From NCBI GenBank assembly GCA_947166625.1, contig CAMVEX010000005.1, forward strand, positions 62,001-126,000: a DNA stretch of 64,000 bases. The letters run 5' to 3'. Each line of letters begins with the position of its first letter. The stretch's first letter is position 1. A program made the position numbers and the translations under genes. This DNA is from an uncultured Clostridia bacterium (GTDB lineage Bacteria > Bacillota > Clostridia > Oscillospirales > Acutalibacteraceae). Under the pieces are notes generated by a model. It had not been told where the DNA came from. It worked only from the letters and a program-made list of their open reading frames with translations, and ran no database searches. This document shows positions 19,253-25,409 of the stretch, piece by piece.

Positions 19253-19519
19253 AACGAAGTACAATATAGGGTATTGTATATAAGTGTTTCCTACAACATA
19301 TCCAAAGGAGGCGAAAAGGAGTTCATCGAGGGATGAATTACAACTGAATCATTTCAACTATCGGTTTTGCTTAAGTGATAACACTTCTCCGGCACCATAC
19401 AAAATAAATGGAAAATATTTTGTAATTTTTTGCTCACACCGTCGGTTTAGCTGACCGACACAAATCTTTTTTGATATCGATATCTGAAAAGAACCTTTAT
19501 TAGGAATAACCGAAGGGAA
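19253..19519 (+). promoter_or_regulatory. Long structured leader, possible cis-acting RNA
   Basis: Between the promoter and the gene there is no long open frame but much structure. A 5' hairpin lies at 19261-19277. Two Shine-Dalgarno-like runs follow (AAAGGAGG at 19304-19311, AAAAGGAG at 19314-19321), then hairpin TTCATC/GATGAA (19322-19337) containing the ATG of a four-codon frame ATG AAT TAC AAC TGA (19333-19347). Next comes the left arm of a long inverted repeat (19358-19387), an ACAAAAT/ATTTTGT hairpin followed by six T (19399-19431), and GTCGGT/ACCGAC (19441-19459) followed by a T-run. The last two look like weak terminators. TCGGT at 19361-19365 could pair instead with ACCGA at 19454-19458. 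It matches no riboswitch class I recognise. Confidence 0.5.
19358..19387 (+). repeat. Left arm of 27-30 bp inverted repeat
   Basis: Complementary to 20407-20436 on the far side of the gene. Over the core 27 bases there are three differences from a perfect inverted repeat, each compatible with a G-U pair in RNA. Three further pairs extend it inward. Confidence 0.85.
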
Positions 19520-19528
19520 ATGATTGAC

Positions 19529-20368
19529 ATGAAGAAAGTAATTGCAGTTATATTAGCATTGGTACTTGCGCTTTCAGTTTCTGCAATCGCATTCGCTGAA
19601 GATGGGACAACCGCTACTACTGCTAAGGTTTGTCCTGTTTGTAAAATGGAATTTGATAATTCTATTGATTACAACAAGCATCTTGAGGATTATCATAAGA
19701 CAAAGTTTGAAATCGGTACCGATCCCGAGACCGGTGAAACCATTTATCATTCATACTTTGTTTGCCAGACATGCGGTAAGAAATATGAAAACCCCGACGC
19801 ATACGTTGCCTGCCTTAACAGCCACATCAGAAATGATGAATTCGTATGCCAGATTTGCGATGCCCGGTTTAAGGACTATGATAAGTACAACGAGCATGTA
19901 AAGACTCACTACAGCGTAGTTGACCATAAATGGTCACAGTATATCAAACTCTCGCTGCCCGAGCTGATGGATAAATTCTTCGGCTATATGCAGACCAGCG
20001 GAGTTATGACCACCATTCTCGATCTCTTCTGGGATCTCTATAACAGAGTGATGGAATATATTGTTAACGGCGTAGCGGGTTCAGGTGAAGGCGAAGCCGA
20101 AGTTGCCGGCGCGGTTGATAAACTCGACGCAGCAATCGGCGGCCTCAAGCTCCCCGAACTCCAGCTTACAGGCATTAAAGACTTTATGAATGCTATCAAG
20201 CAGAAGATTAAAGATTTCTATGCCAACAACCAGGAAACCGTTGTAGAAGAAGTTACTAATGCAGAAGCTCCTGTAGAAACCGGTTCCGCAACTGCCGGAA
20301 TAGCAGTGTTTGCTGTTATCTCAGCTGCGGCTGCAGCAGCCTATGTTTGCTCCAAGAAAAAGGCATAA
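19529..20368 (+). CDS. Exported protein with three classical C2H2 zinc fingers
   Basis: About 279 residues. An ATG at 19520 is also in frame; GAAGGGA is better spaced for 19529 (numbering below counts from 19520). A signal peptide ends near AIAFA (residue 27). Three fingers follow with C-x2-C-x12-H/C-x3-4-H spacing: C38, C41, H54, H59; C82, C85, C98, H102; C110, C113, H126, H130. Each has the aromatic residues at the canonical core positions (F45/Y51, Y89/Y95, F117/Y123). A helical region follows (140-240), then PVETGS (251-256), a hydrophobic segment and CSKKKA, resembling a sortase-type or membrane C-terminal anchor. It is transcribed alone, with its own promoter, leader and terminator. Function unknown; extracellular zinc binding is inferred. 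Confidence 0.8.
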   Translation: MKKVIAVILALVLALSVSAIAFAEDGTTATTAKVCPVCKMEFDNSIDYNKHLEDYHKTKFEIGTDPETGETIYHSYFVCQTCGKKYENPDAYVACLNSHIRNDEFVCQICDARFKDYDKYNEHVKTHYSVVDHKWSQYIKLSLPELMDKFFGYMQTSGVMTTILDLFWDLYNRVMEYIVNGVAGSGEGEAEVAGAVDKLDAAIGGLKLPELQLTGIKDFMNAIKQKIKDFYANNQETVVEEVTNAEAPVETGSATAGIAVFAVISAAAAAAYVCSKKKA

Positions 20369-20401
20369 TCTTTGATGATTATGCCGGAGCGTGATCACGC
20401 T
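20362..20401 (+). other. Stem-loop over the stop codon and adjacent palindrome
   Basis: GGCATAATC/GATTATGCC (20362-20385) is a perfect 9-bp stem with a 6-base loop that contains the stop codon of the zinc-finger gene. It is followed by the perfect 14-base palindrome AGCGTGATCACGCT (20388-20401). TGCCGGAG (20382-20389) is also complementary to CTCCGGCA (19387-19394) in the leader. Confidence 0.7.
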
Positions 20402-20406
20402 ATTCT

Positions 20407-20436
20407 GGAGTGTTATCACTTAAGCAGAGCTGATAG
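20407..20436 (+). repeat. Right arm of 27-30 bp inverted repeat
   Basis: Pairs with 19358-19387. It lies between the stop codon and the terminator, so both arms are inside the predicted transcript. Confidence 0.85.
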
Positions 20437-20446
20437 ATCATCACAT

Positions 20447-20482
20447 TGCCCCTGCCTTTCGGCGGGGGCATCTGCTTTTTTT
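20447..20482 (+). terminator. Intrinsic terminator of the zinc-finger gene
   Basis: A 10-bp GC-rich stem (TGCCCCTGCC / GGCGGGGGCA, one G-T pair) with loop TTTC, followed by TCTGC and seven T. It separates this unit from the pilus operon. Confidence 0.92.
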
Positions 20483-20692
20483 ACTCAGGTCGATGACCGG
20501 TTTTGCGTATGTTGCGTATAATATAATGAAACAGAGAAAAGCGGCAGGATACACATCAAATCAAATATGAACTTTGGTTTAATTCTTTGAAGGTTAATAA
20601 TTATTCAATATAGAATTTGTATATTATTCACAAAAAATTATAAAAAATTTCTTGATTTGTCCGCAAATTAAAATATTTTTTCCAAAAAACTA

Positions 20693-20721
20693 TTGATTTT
20701 TTGCATTTTCCATATTATTAT
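20693..20721 (+). promoter_or_regulatory. Sigma-A promoter of the type IV pilus operon
   Basis: TTGATT, 17 bases, TATTAT, in an AT-rich stretch about 75 bases before pilT. The gap 20483-20692 holds nothing else that I can identify beyond AT-rich sequence. Confidence 0.65.
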
Positions 20722-20733
20722 AAATGTGTAAAA

Positions 20734-20763
20734 GTGCACCCGTGTGATCCGGTCAGGGTGTGC
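20734..20763 (+). promoter_or_regulatory. Leader hairpin before pilT
   Basis: GTGCACCC and GGGTGTGC form an 8-bp stem (two G-U pairs) around a 14-base loop in the short pilT leader. Its place suggests control of the pilus operon. It does not match the c-di-GMP riboswitch consensus I know. Confidence 0.4.
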
Positions 20764-20795
20764 CGAGCATATTTTAGTTATAGGTTGGTGGATTT

Positions 20796-21848
20796 GTGTT
20801 TACTTTTGAAGACTATATCAACAAGGCATTCAGCAGAAACGCGTCAGACGTTCATATCTGTGCAGGCTACTTCCCTTCAATGAGAGTTGACTCTCATGTT
20901 ATACCCATTACCGAAGAAAGTTTATATCCCGATGAATGCGAAAAGCTCGCGTTCGGTATAATGAACAATCGCCAGAAGGATGTTTTTGAGAAGAACGGCG
21001 AGGTTGACTTCGCTTATGAGAAGCCCGGTATTCCGAGACTTCGTATAAACGTATATCAGCAGTCGGGCTCCGTAGCTCTCGCTGCCAGACTTCTGAATGA
21101 CCATATCCCTCATATCCAGGATCTCGGTCTTCCCGAGCAGATCCTTCAGATGCGTGATAAGCGCCGCGGCCTTGTCCTCGTTACGGGCATCACCGGCTCC
21201 GGTAAATCCACTACCCTCGCTTCGCTCATTCAGTCGATGAATGAAAGATATGATCATCATATTATTACCATAGAAGAGCCTATCGAATACATTTATCCCC
21301 GCGGTAAATCCATTATCAACCAGCGTGAGATCGGCTCGGATTCATTGAATTTCGGCAACGCTCTTCGCGCCGCCCTCCGTCAGGACCCTGATGTTATCCT
21401 CGTCGGCGAAATGCGTGACCTTGAGACCATTACGACCGCTATCAGCGCCGCTGAAACCGGCCACTTGGTTCTCTCGACCCTTCATACCGTTTCCGCCGCA
21501 GGCGCGGTTGACCGTATTATAGACGTTTTCCCCGAGCATCAGCAGCAGCAGATCCGTTCACAGCTTGCGGATGTTCTCGAGTGCGTTCTTTCTCAGCAGC
21601 TTATTCCGAGAATCAACGGCGGCAGAGCTGTCGCGACCGAGCTTATGATCGCAAACTCCGCTATCCGTAACCATATCCGTGAAGGTAAGACCTTCCAGAT
21701 CCCCAACACCATGGCGACCTGCAAGAAGCAGGGTATGCACATGATGGATGATTCGATCTATGATCTCTATGTAAGAGGTAAGATCTCCGGCGATTACGCA
21801 TTATCCTATGCGGTTGACCGCGAAGAAATGAGCAAAAAGATCTATTAA
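20796..21848 (+). CDS. pilT: Type IV pilus retraction-type ATPase PilT
   Basis: A 350-residue hexameric ATPase of the PilT/GspE family. Walker A GITGSGKST (131-139), Asp box ITIEEPIEY (157-165), Walker B DPDVILVGEMRD (197-208), His box AAETGHLVLSTLHT (218-231) and AIRNHIRE (289-296), the retraction-motor signature, are all present. The GTG start follows a weak GG-rich site. It opens the pilus operon. No PilB extension ATPase is encoded in this window, so it must be elsewhere or this enzyme must do both jobs. Confidence 0.93.
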   Translation: MFTFEDYINKAFSRNASDVHICAGYFPSMRVDSHVIPITEESLYPDECEKLAFGIMNNRQKDVFEKNGEVDFAYEKPGIPRLRINVYQQSGSVALAARLLNDHIPHIQDLGLPEQILQMRDKRRGLVLVTGITGSGKSTTLASLIQSMNERYDHHIITIEEPIEYIYPRGKSIINQREIGSDSLNFGNALRAALRQDPDVILVGEMRDLETITTAISAAETGHLVLSTLHTVSAAGAVDRIIDVFPEHQQQQIRSQLADVLECVLSQQLIPRINGGRAVATELMIANSAIRNHIREGKTFQIPNTMATCKKQGMHMMDDSIYDLYVRGKISGDYALSYAVDREEMSKKIY

Positions 21849-21850
21849 TT

Positions 21851-22340
21851 TGTAATTAGCAATGTTAAATGAGTAATTATGGGTCACCCTTCGGGTTCCT
21901 GATTATGATCATTGTTTTGTCGTGTTGTAATGGATAATGCTGTTCTTACAAAATCCAAAGATTTCGCTCTCAGAATTATTAAGCTTCATCGTTTCCTGAC
22001 GGTTGAAAAAAGAGAGGATGTTTTATCCAAACAGATTTTACGCTCAGGGACGAGTATAGGAGCGAATGTTAAAGAATCCACCTGTGCTCAGAGTAAAGCG
22101 GATTTTTATGCAAAGCTCTATATTGCTTTTAAAGAAGCGGCTGAGACCGAATATTGGCTTGAATTGCTTCATGAGTCAGGTTTGATTGATGATAAAGCGT
22201 TTCAAAGCATATATTCCGATTGTCAGGAATTGTTGAAATTATTAAGCTCCATTACCAAGACGCAAAGAACCGATTAATCCGGAGCAAAGCGACCCGAAAT
22301 TACTAATTACTAATTTCTAATTACCGATTACTAACTACTA
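21851..22340 (+). mobile_element. Small element A with a four-helix-bundle gene
   Basis: The gap between pilT and pilC is filled by a unit with similar inverted ends. The left end has TAATTAGCAAT-type repeats, then GGGTC..TTCGGGTTCC (to about 21900). The right end reads CCGGAGCAAAGCGACCC followed by degenerate TAATTAGTAATT runs (22278-22340). The single gene inside is a 23S-IVP-family protein. The ends are imperfect, so the borders are approximate. Confidence 0.55.
21930..22277 (+). CDS. Four-helix-bundle protein, 23S rRNA intervening-sequence family
   Basis: About 115 residues matching the IVP/S23 family (PF05635-type): LRIIKLHRFL, the signature SKQILRSGTSIGANVKES, a central FYAKLYIAFKEAAETEYWLELL and a C-terminal helix LLKLLSSITK. 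Members are small helical proteins often found inside 23S rRNA inserts or repeat-flanked cassettes; the distantly related Avd protein binds nucleic acid in diversity-generating retroelements. The frame can be extended to a TTG at 21912, but the ATG at 21930 aligns with the copy at 23644. No Shine-Dalgarno is visible. It sits between pilT and pilC without disrupting them, so it is a passenger, not a pilus gene. Confidence 0.8.
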   Translation: MDNAVLTKSKDFALRIIKLHRFLTVEKREDVLSKQILRSGTSIGANVKESTCAQSKADFYAKLYIAFKEAAETEYWLELLHESGLIDDKAFQSIYSDCQELLKLLSSITKTQRTD

Positions 22341-22352
22341 AGAGGTGATTTG

Positions 22353-23570
22353 ATGCCTGATTTTAATTATGTCGGTTTGAATAACGATACCGGTAAGCAG
22401 GTCAAAGGTACCATTGCCGCCGATAATGAGCAGGAAGCCCTCGATAAGATCAAAGCCAAGGGTTTGACCCCTATGGAAATCAGCCAGGCTACTGCCATGA
22501 CGAAGTCCGTTTCTGTCGGCTTTGGTCAGGCGAAGCCCAAACCCCGTGATATGTCTGTTTTTTGCCGTCAGATGGTCTCTGTTCTCTCCGCCGGCGTTTC
22601 TATGAGTAAGGCTCTTGAAATGCTCGGCAACCAGACCGAGAATAAGACCTTGCAACAGGCTATAGTCGGCTGTCAGCAAAAGATAGAAGCCGGTTCATCT
22701 ATGCACGAAGCCATGCAGGATTATAAGTGTATGCAGGGCATTTTTGCAACGATGGTCGCTGCCGGCGAAGAATCCGGCTCGCTTGAGGTGTCTTTCACAA
22801 GAATGGCTGAGAAATTTGAAAAGGACGCAAAGCTCAAAGCCCTTGTTAAAAAATCGACCATGTATCCTATGGTGCTCGGTATCGTCCTCGTTGTAGTTGT
22901 TGTCGTAATGCTTCAGTTCATCATTCCGAAGTTTACCGATTTCCTCGGCCAGCTCGGCGGTGAGCTTCCGGGTATTACTAAGGCGATAGTCGGCGCTTCC
23001 GATTTCTTTAAGAGCCATGTTGTGCTCATTGTTGGCATTGTTGCCGCGCTTGTAATAGGTATTAAGTCCTTCAAAAAGACGAGTGTAGGGCGTCACTTCT
23101 TTGATAATATTATGCTCAGAGCGCCGCTTTTCGGTGAACTGACGAGGAAGACCGCCTGTGCCAATGTCGCCCGTACTCTCGCGACCCTTATATCCACGGG
23201 TATTTCAATTATTGACGGTCTTGATATAGTCGCAAGTACGATGTCAAATATTTTCTACAAAGAAGCGCTTGAAAGGGTTAAATTAGAAGTTGCACAGGGT
23301 ACTCCGCTGAGCGATGCGCTCGAAGAAACAAAGCTTTTCCCGCCGATGATCACTCAGATGACCCGTATCGGTGAGGAGACCGGTCAGCTTGTTGAAATGT
23401 TTGACCGCGCGGCGAATTACTTTGATGAAGAAGTTGAAGCTGCGACCCAGTCCGTTACCGCCGCTATCGAGCCTATGGTTATCGTCGCTATGGCGGGCAT
23501 AGTAGGCACCATGGTCATTGCGCTCCTCATGCCCATGATGAGCATGTACGATTCGCTCGATTCAATGTAA
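22353..23570 (+). CDS. pilC: Type IV pilus inner-membrane platform protein PilC
   Basis: The 405-residue platform protein that connects the motor ATPase to pilin assembly. Two T2SSF domains are visible (about 65-190 and 265-395), each with the Gly-Glu motif (AAGEESGSLE, RIGEETGQLVEMF), and three membrane helices (about 170-190, 225-242 and 375-395). N-terminal FNYVGLNNDTGKQVKGTI is typical. AGAGGTG is spaced for the ATG at 22353 rather than the TTG just before it. It is flanked on both sides by repeat-ended elements. Confidence 0.95.
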   Translation: MPDFNYVGLNNDTGKQVKGTIAADNEQEALDKIKAKGLTPMEISQATAMTKSVSVGFGQAKPKPRDMSVFCRQMVSVLSAGVSMSKALEMLGNQTENKTLQQAIVGCQQKIEAGSSMHEAMQDYKCMQGIFATMVAAGEESGSLEVSFTRMAEKFEKDAKLKALVKKSTMYPMVLGIVLVVVVVVMLQFIIPKFTDFLGQLGGELPGITKAIVGASDFFKSHVVLIVGIVAALVIGIKSFKKTSVGRHFFDNIMLRAPLFGELTRKTACANVARTLATLISTGISIIDGLDIVASTMSNIFYKEALERVKLEVAQGTPLSDALEETKLFPPMITQMTRIGEETGQLVEMFDRAANYFDEEVEAATQSVTAAIEPMVIVAMAGIVGTMVIALLMPMMSMYDSLDSM

Positions 23571-23581
23571 TCGCATTGAAT

Positions 23582-24070
23582 AATCAGCAATTAGCAATTA
23601 GCAGTTAGCAATTGCGGGTCGTCCTGCGGACTCCGAATTATATATGGACAACATAATTGTAGTTAAATCTAAAGGGTTTCCCTTGCGAATCATAAAACTG
23701 TACAGGTTTTTGAGCGAAAAAAGTGAATTTGTTTTGTCAAGGCAGATTTTAAAATCCGGCACAAGTATTGGTGCCAATGTTAATGAGGCGATTTGTGCTC
23801 AGTCTGAGTCTGATTTTTATGCCAAAATGTATATTGCTTAAAAGGAAGCTCAGGAGACTAAGTATTGGCTTGAATTGCTTCACGAAAGCGGTTATATAGA
23901 CACCGCCGCTTATGAAAGTGTCTATGATGATTGTCTTGAGATAGTTAAGATATTGAGTTCAATCACCAAGGCGCAAAAATCAAAATAGCATTAGTATGTG
24001 AAAAGCAATAATATTTTTTCGCCGGAGGCGACACCCTTAATTGCTAATTGCACATTGCTAATTGCTAATT
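23582..24070 (+). mobile_element. Small element B with a decayed four-helix-bundle gene
   Basis: The left end has repeated CAATTAGC units then GGGTCGTCCTGCGGACTCCG (to about 23634). The right end, read inverted, has AATTAGCAATTAGCAATGTG, more AATTAGC, then GGGTGTCGCCTCCGG (24021-24070). The content and order match element A. The outer 38 bases of the right end (24033-24070) recur identically at 25353-25390. Confidence 0.65.
23644..23988 (+). pseudogene. Four-helix-bundle (IVP family) gene with internal stop
   Basis: A close homologue of the gene at 21930: LRIIKLYRFL, SRQILKSGTSIGANVNEA, FYAKMYIA, then a TAA at 23839-23841 where the other copy has TTT (Phe). The same frame continues afterwards with KEAQETKYWLELLHESGY and ILSSITKAQKSK to a stop at 23986-23988. 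The full 115-codon frame is therefore kept except for one nonsense codon, so inactivation looks recent. It lies inside element B between pilC and the first pilin. Confidence 0.8.
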
Positions 24071-24164
24071 CTCTCGGTTATTCCTTCCCAAGTCAAAAGG
24101 GGGGCTTCGGAAGATAACATAAACAGGCGTAAAAACCTAAAAACTAATATGGAGGTAATTCCAA

Positions 24165-24614
24165 ATGTTAAAAGCAAAACTTGATTCCGTTCGCAAGAAC
24201 AAGAAGGGCTTCTCCCTTGTTGAGCTCATCATCGTTATTGCTATCATGGTAGCTCTTATCGCTGTTATGGCTCCCGCGTTCGTTAAGTATGTTCAGAAGT
24301 CAAGAGACGCTGCTCTTGCAACTGCTGCTGAAGATTATGAGAAGACCGTTCAGACCTTCTTTGGCGATCCTGATTGTGAGTATGCTATTCCTGACAACGC
24401 ATCAGTTGTGATTTCTGTGGTTGGCAAGAAACTTAGCGTTGTCCCCACTGGTCTTACTGAAACTAAAGATGGCGTTACCCTTGCTGATGCAATCCTTAAG
24501 GCTGCTGGTGCTGATACATCAAAAGCAATGGGAACTACAACAAATAAGTACACTATTACCATTAAAAATGAGGCAGGCAATGCTGTTGTCACAATGGTAA
24601 AAGCTGATTCCTAA
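24165..24614 (+). CDS. Type IV pilin, major type
   Basis: A 149-residue prepilin. A 15-residue basic leader ends in KNKKG, cut before FSLVE by the prepilin peptidase. Glu5 of the mature protein is present, followed by the hydrophobic alpha-1 helix to about residue 45. The C-terminal domain (about 90 residues) is small with no Cys pair. GGAGGT precedes the ATG. Its mature N-terminal 35 residues differ at only three positions from the second pilin at 25410, while the C-terminal domains are unlike. Strong hairpins follow in the mRNA. Confidence 0.92.
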   Translation: MLKAKLDSVRKNKKGFSLVELIIVIAIMVALIAVMAPAFVKYVQKSRDAALATAAEDYEKTVQTFFGDPDCEYAIPDNASVVISVVGKKLSVVPTGLTETKDGVTLADAILKAAGADTSKAMGTTTNKYTITIKNEAGNAVVTMVKADS

Positions 24615-24638
24615 GCTAGCGTTAATTTTTAATCAATC

Positions 24639-24740
24639 GAGCATAGTTTAGTAAAAGGGGCTATGCTCATTAGGCTCAATTGAGTCTTAATCAACTAACT
24701 CATTATCACGCCCCGGTTCCCCTTGCCGGGGCAGATAATG
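24639..24740 (+). other. Two strong mRNA hairpins after the first pilin
   Basis: GAGCATAG/CTATGCTC (24639-24668) is a perfect 8-bp stem. Then CATTATC plus GCCCCGG pair with CCGGGGC plus GATAATG (24701-24740), a 14-bp stem with one small internal loop. No T-run follows either, so they may stabilise or process the pilin mRNA rather than end it. The gap 24615-24923 otherwise holds an element end and two REP palindromes. Confidence 0.6.
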
Positions 24741-24820
24741 ATTAAAATTAGCAATTAGCAATATGCAATTAGCAATTAATTGCATATTCCCAATTCCTAA
24801 TGTTAGATCAATAAAGGTAG

Positions 24821-24839
24821 GGGCGACAACTTGTCGCCC
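24821..24839 (+). repeat. REP-like palindrome 1
   Basis: GGGCGACAA-C-TTGTCGCCC, perfect 9-bp arms, preceded by GTAG and followed by GGGTG, which gives it a + orientation. First of two direct copies upstream of the transposase remnant. Confidence 0.8.
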
Positions 24840-24868
24840 GGGTGAAAATCACCGACACATCACAGTAG

Positions 24869-24887
24869 GGGCGACAATCTGTCGCCC
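24869..24887 (+). repeat. REP-like palindrome 2
   Basis: GGGCGACA-ATC-TGTCGCCC, preceded by GTAG and followed by GGGTA, same orientation as copy 1, 48 bases further on. Confidence 0.8.
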
Positions 24888-24923
24888 GGGTATAGAAACA
24901 CCTACACATCGCGGGATATTAAT

Positions 24924-25253
24924 ATGGATTTATTGCCCAAACGCAAACGGAACAGATTAAAACATTTTGATTATTCGCAAAATTCCGCTTACCATATTAT
25001 CATCTGTGTTCGGGACAAAGCTCCTATTTTATCTTCAATTGCAGCAGATGACATAACTGATGACCGGACGGTTGAATTGACGCAAATCGGTAAAATCGTT
25101 GACAAATATATTAACGAGATACCAAAACATTATGAACATGTAAGTGTAGCAGATTATGTGATAATGCCAAATCATATACACTTGATGTTATTGGTTGAAA
25201 ATCCGGAAACTCTGTCCGGCGGGCGACAGGTTGTCGCCCCTACAGACGCTTAA
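24924..25253 (+). pseudogene. REP-associated tyrosine transposase (RAYT, Y1_Tnp), 3'-truncated
   Basis: A 109-residue frame that starts like a RAYT: KRNRLKHFDYSQNSAYHIIICV, then VADYVIMPNHIHLMLLV with the H-x-H metal site of HUH single-strand transposases. It ends in SGGRQVVAPTDA, which is translated from REP copy 3. The catalytic Tyr helix expected 40-60 residues further on is missing, so the gene is probably inactive. REPs flank it in the arrangement known for RAYT loci, two direct copies before and one inverted after. Family known from Gammaproteobacteria REP systems and also found in Firmicutes. Confidence 0.8.
25221..25239 (-). repeat. REP-like palindrome 3
   Basis: GGGCGACA-GGT-TGTCGCCC followed by CCTAC, i.e. 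inverted relative to copies 1 and 2. It forms the last codons of the truncated transposase frame. Confidence 0.8.
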
Positions 25254-25409
25254 TTAAAGATTCGTCAGTCACATATTCAGCGGAGTTGTATTAAAATTAA
25301 TAATTTAGCATTTGCATTGGCAAAAGGCATATAATGCGGAGCCCGAAGGGCGACCCTTAATTGCTAATTGCACATTGCTAATTGCTAATTGAATAAAGGG
25401 GTAATTATT

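Larger units (their letters stand above)
24746..25390 (+). mobile_element. 645-bp element C with 33-bp terminal inverted repeats
   Basis: The left end 24746-24778 and the right end 25358-25390 are inverted copies of one 33-base AATTAGC-rich sequence with a single mismatch. Inside are two REP palindromes in direct orientation, a truncated REP-associated transposase gene, one REP in inverted orientation, and a GCGGAGCCCGAAGGGCGACCC segment next to the right end like that of elements A and B. It lies between the two pilin genes. No clear target-site duplication was found. Confidence 0.75.

Noticed and set aside
19253-19519. c-di-GMP or other known riboswitch before the zinc-finger gene or pilT
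   Set aside because: Neither this leader nor 20734-20763 contains the conserved cores of the c-di-GMP-I or -II classes as I know them; reported only as unclassified structure.
24033-25390. CRISPR array, suggested by repeated AATTAGC/GCTAATT units
   Set aside because: The units are short, tandem and in inverted pairs at element ends, with no regular spacers and no cas genes.
21851-25390. Diversity-generating retroelement, because four-helix IVP-family proteins resemble Avd
   Set aside because: No reverse transcriptase, template repeat or variable repeat was found in the window.
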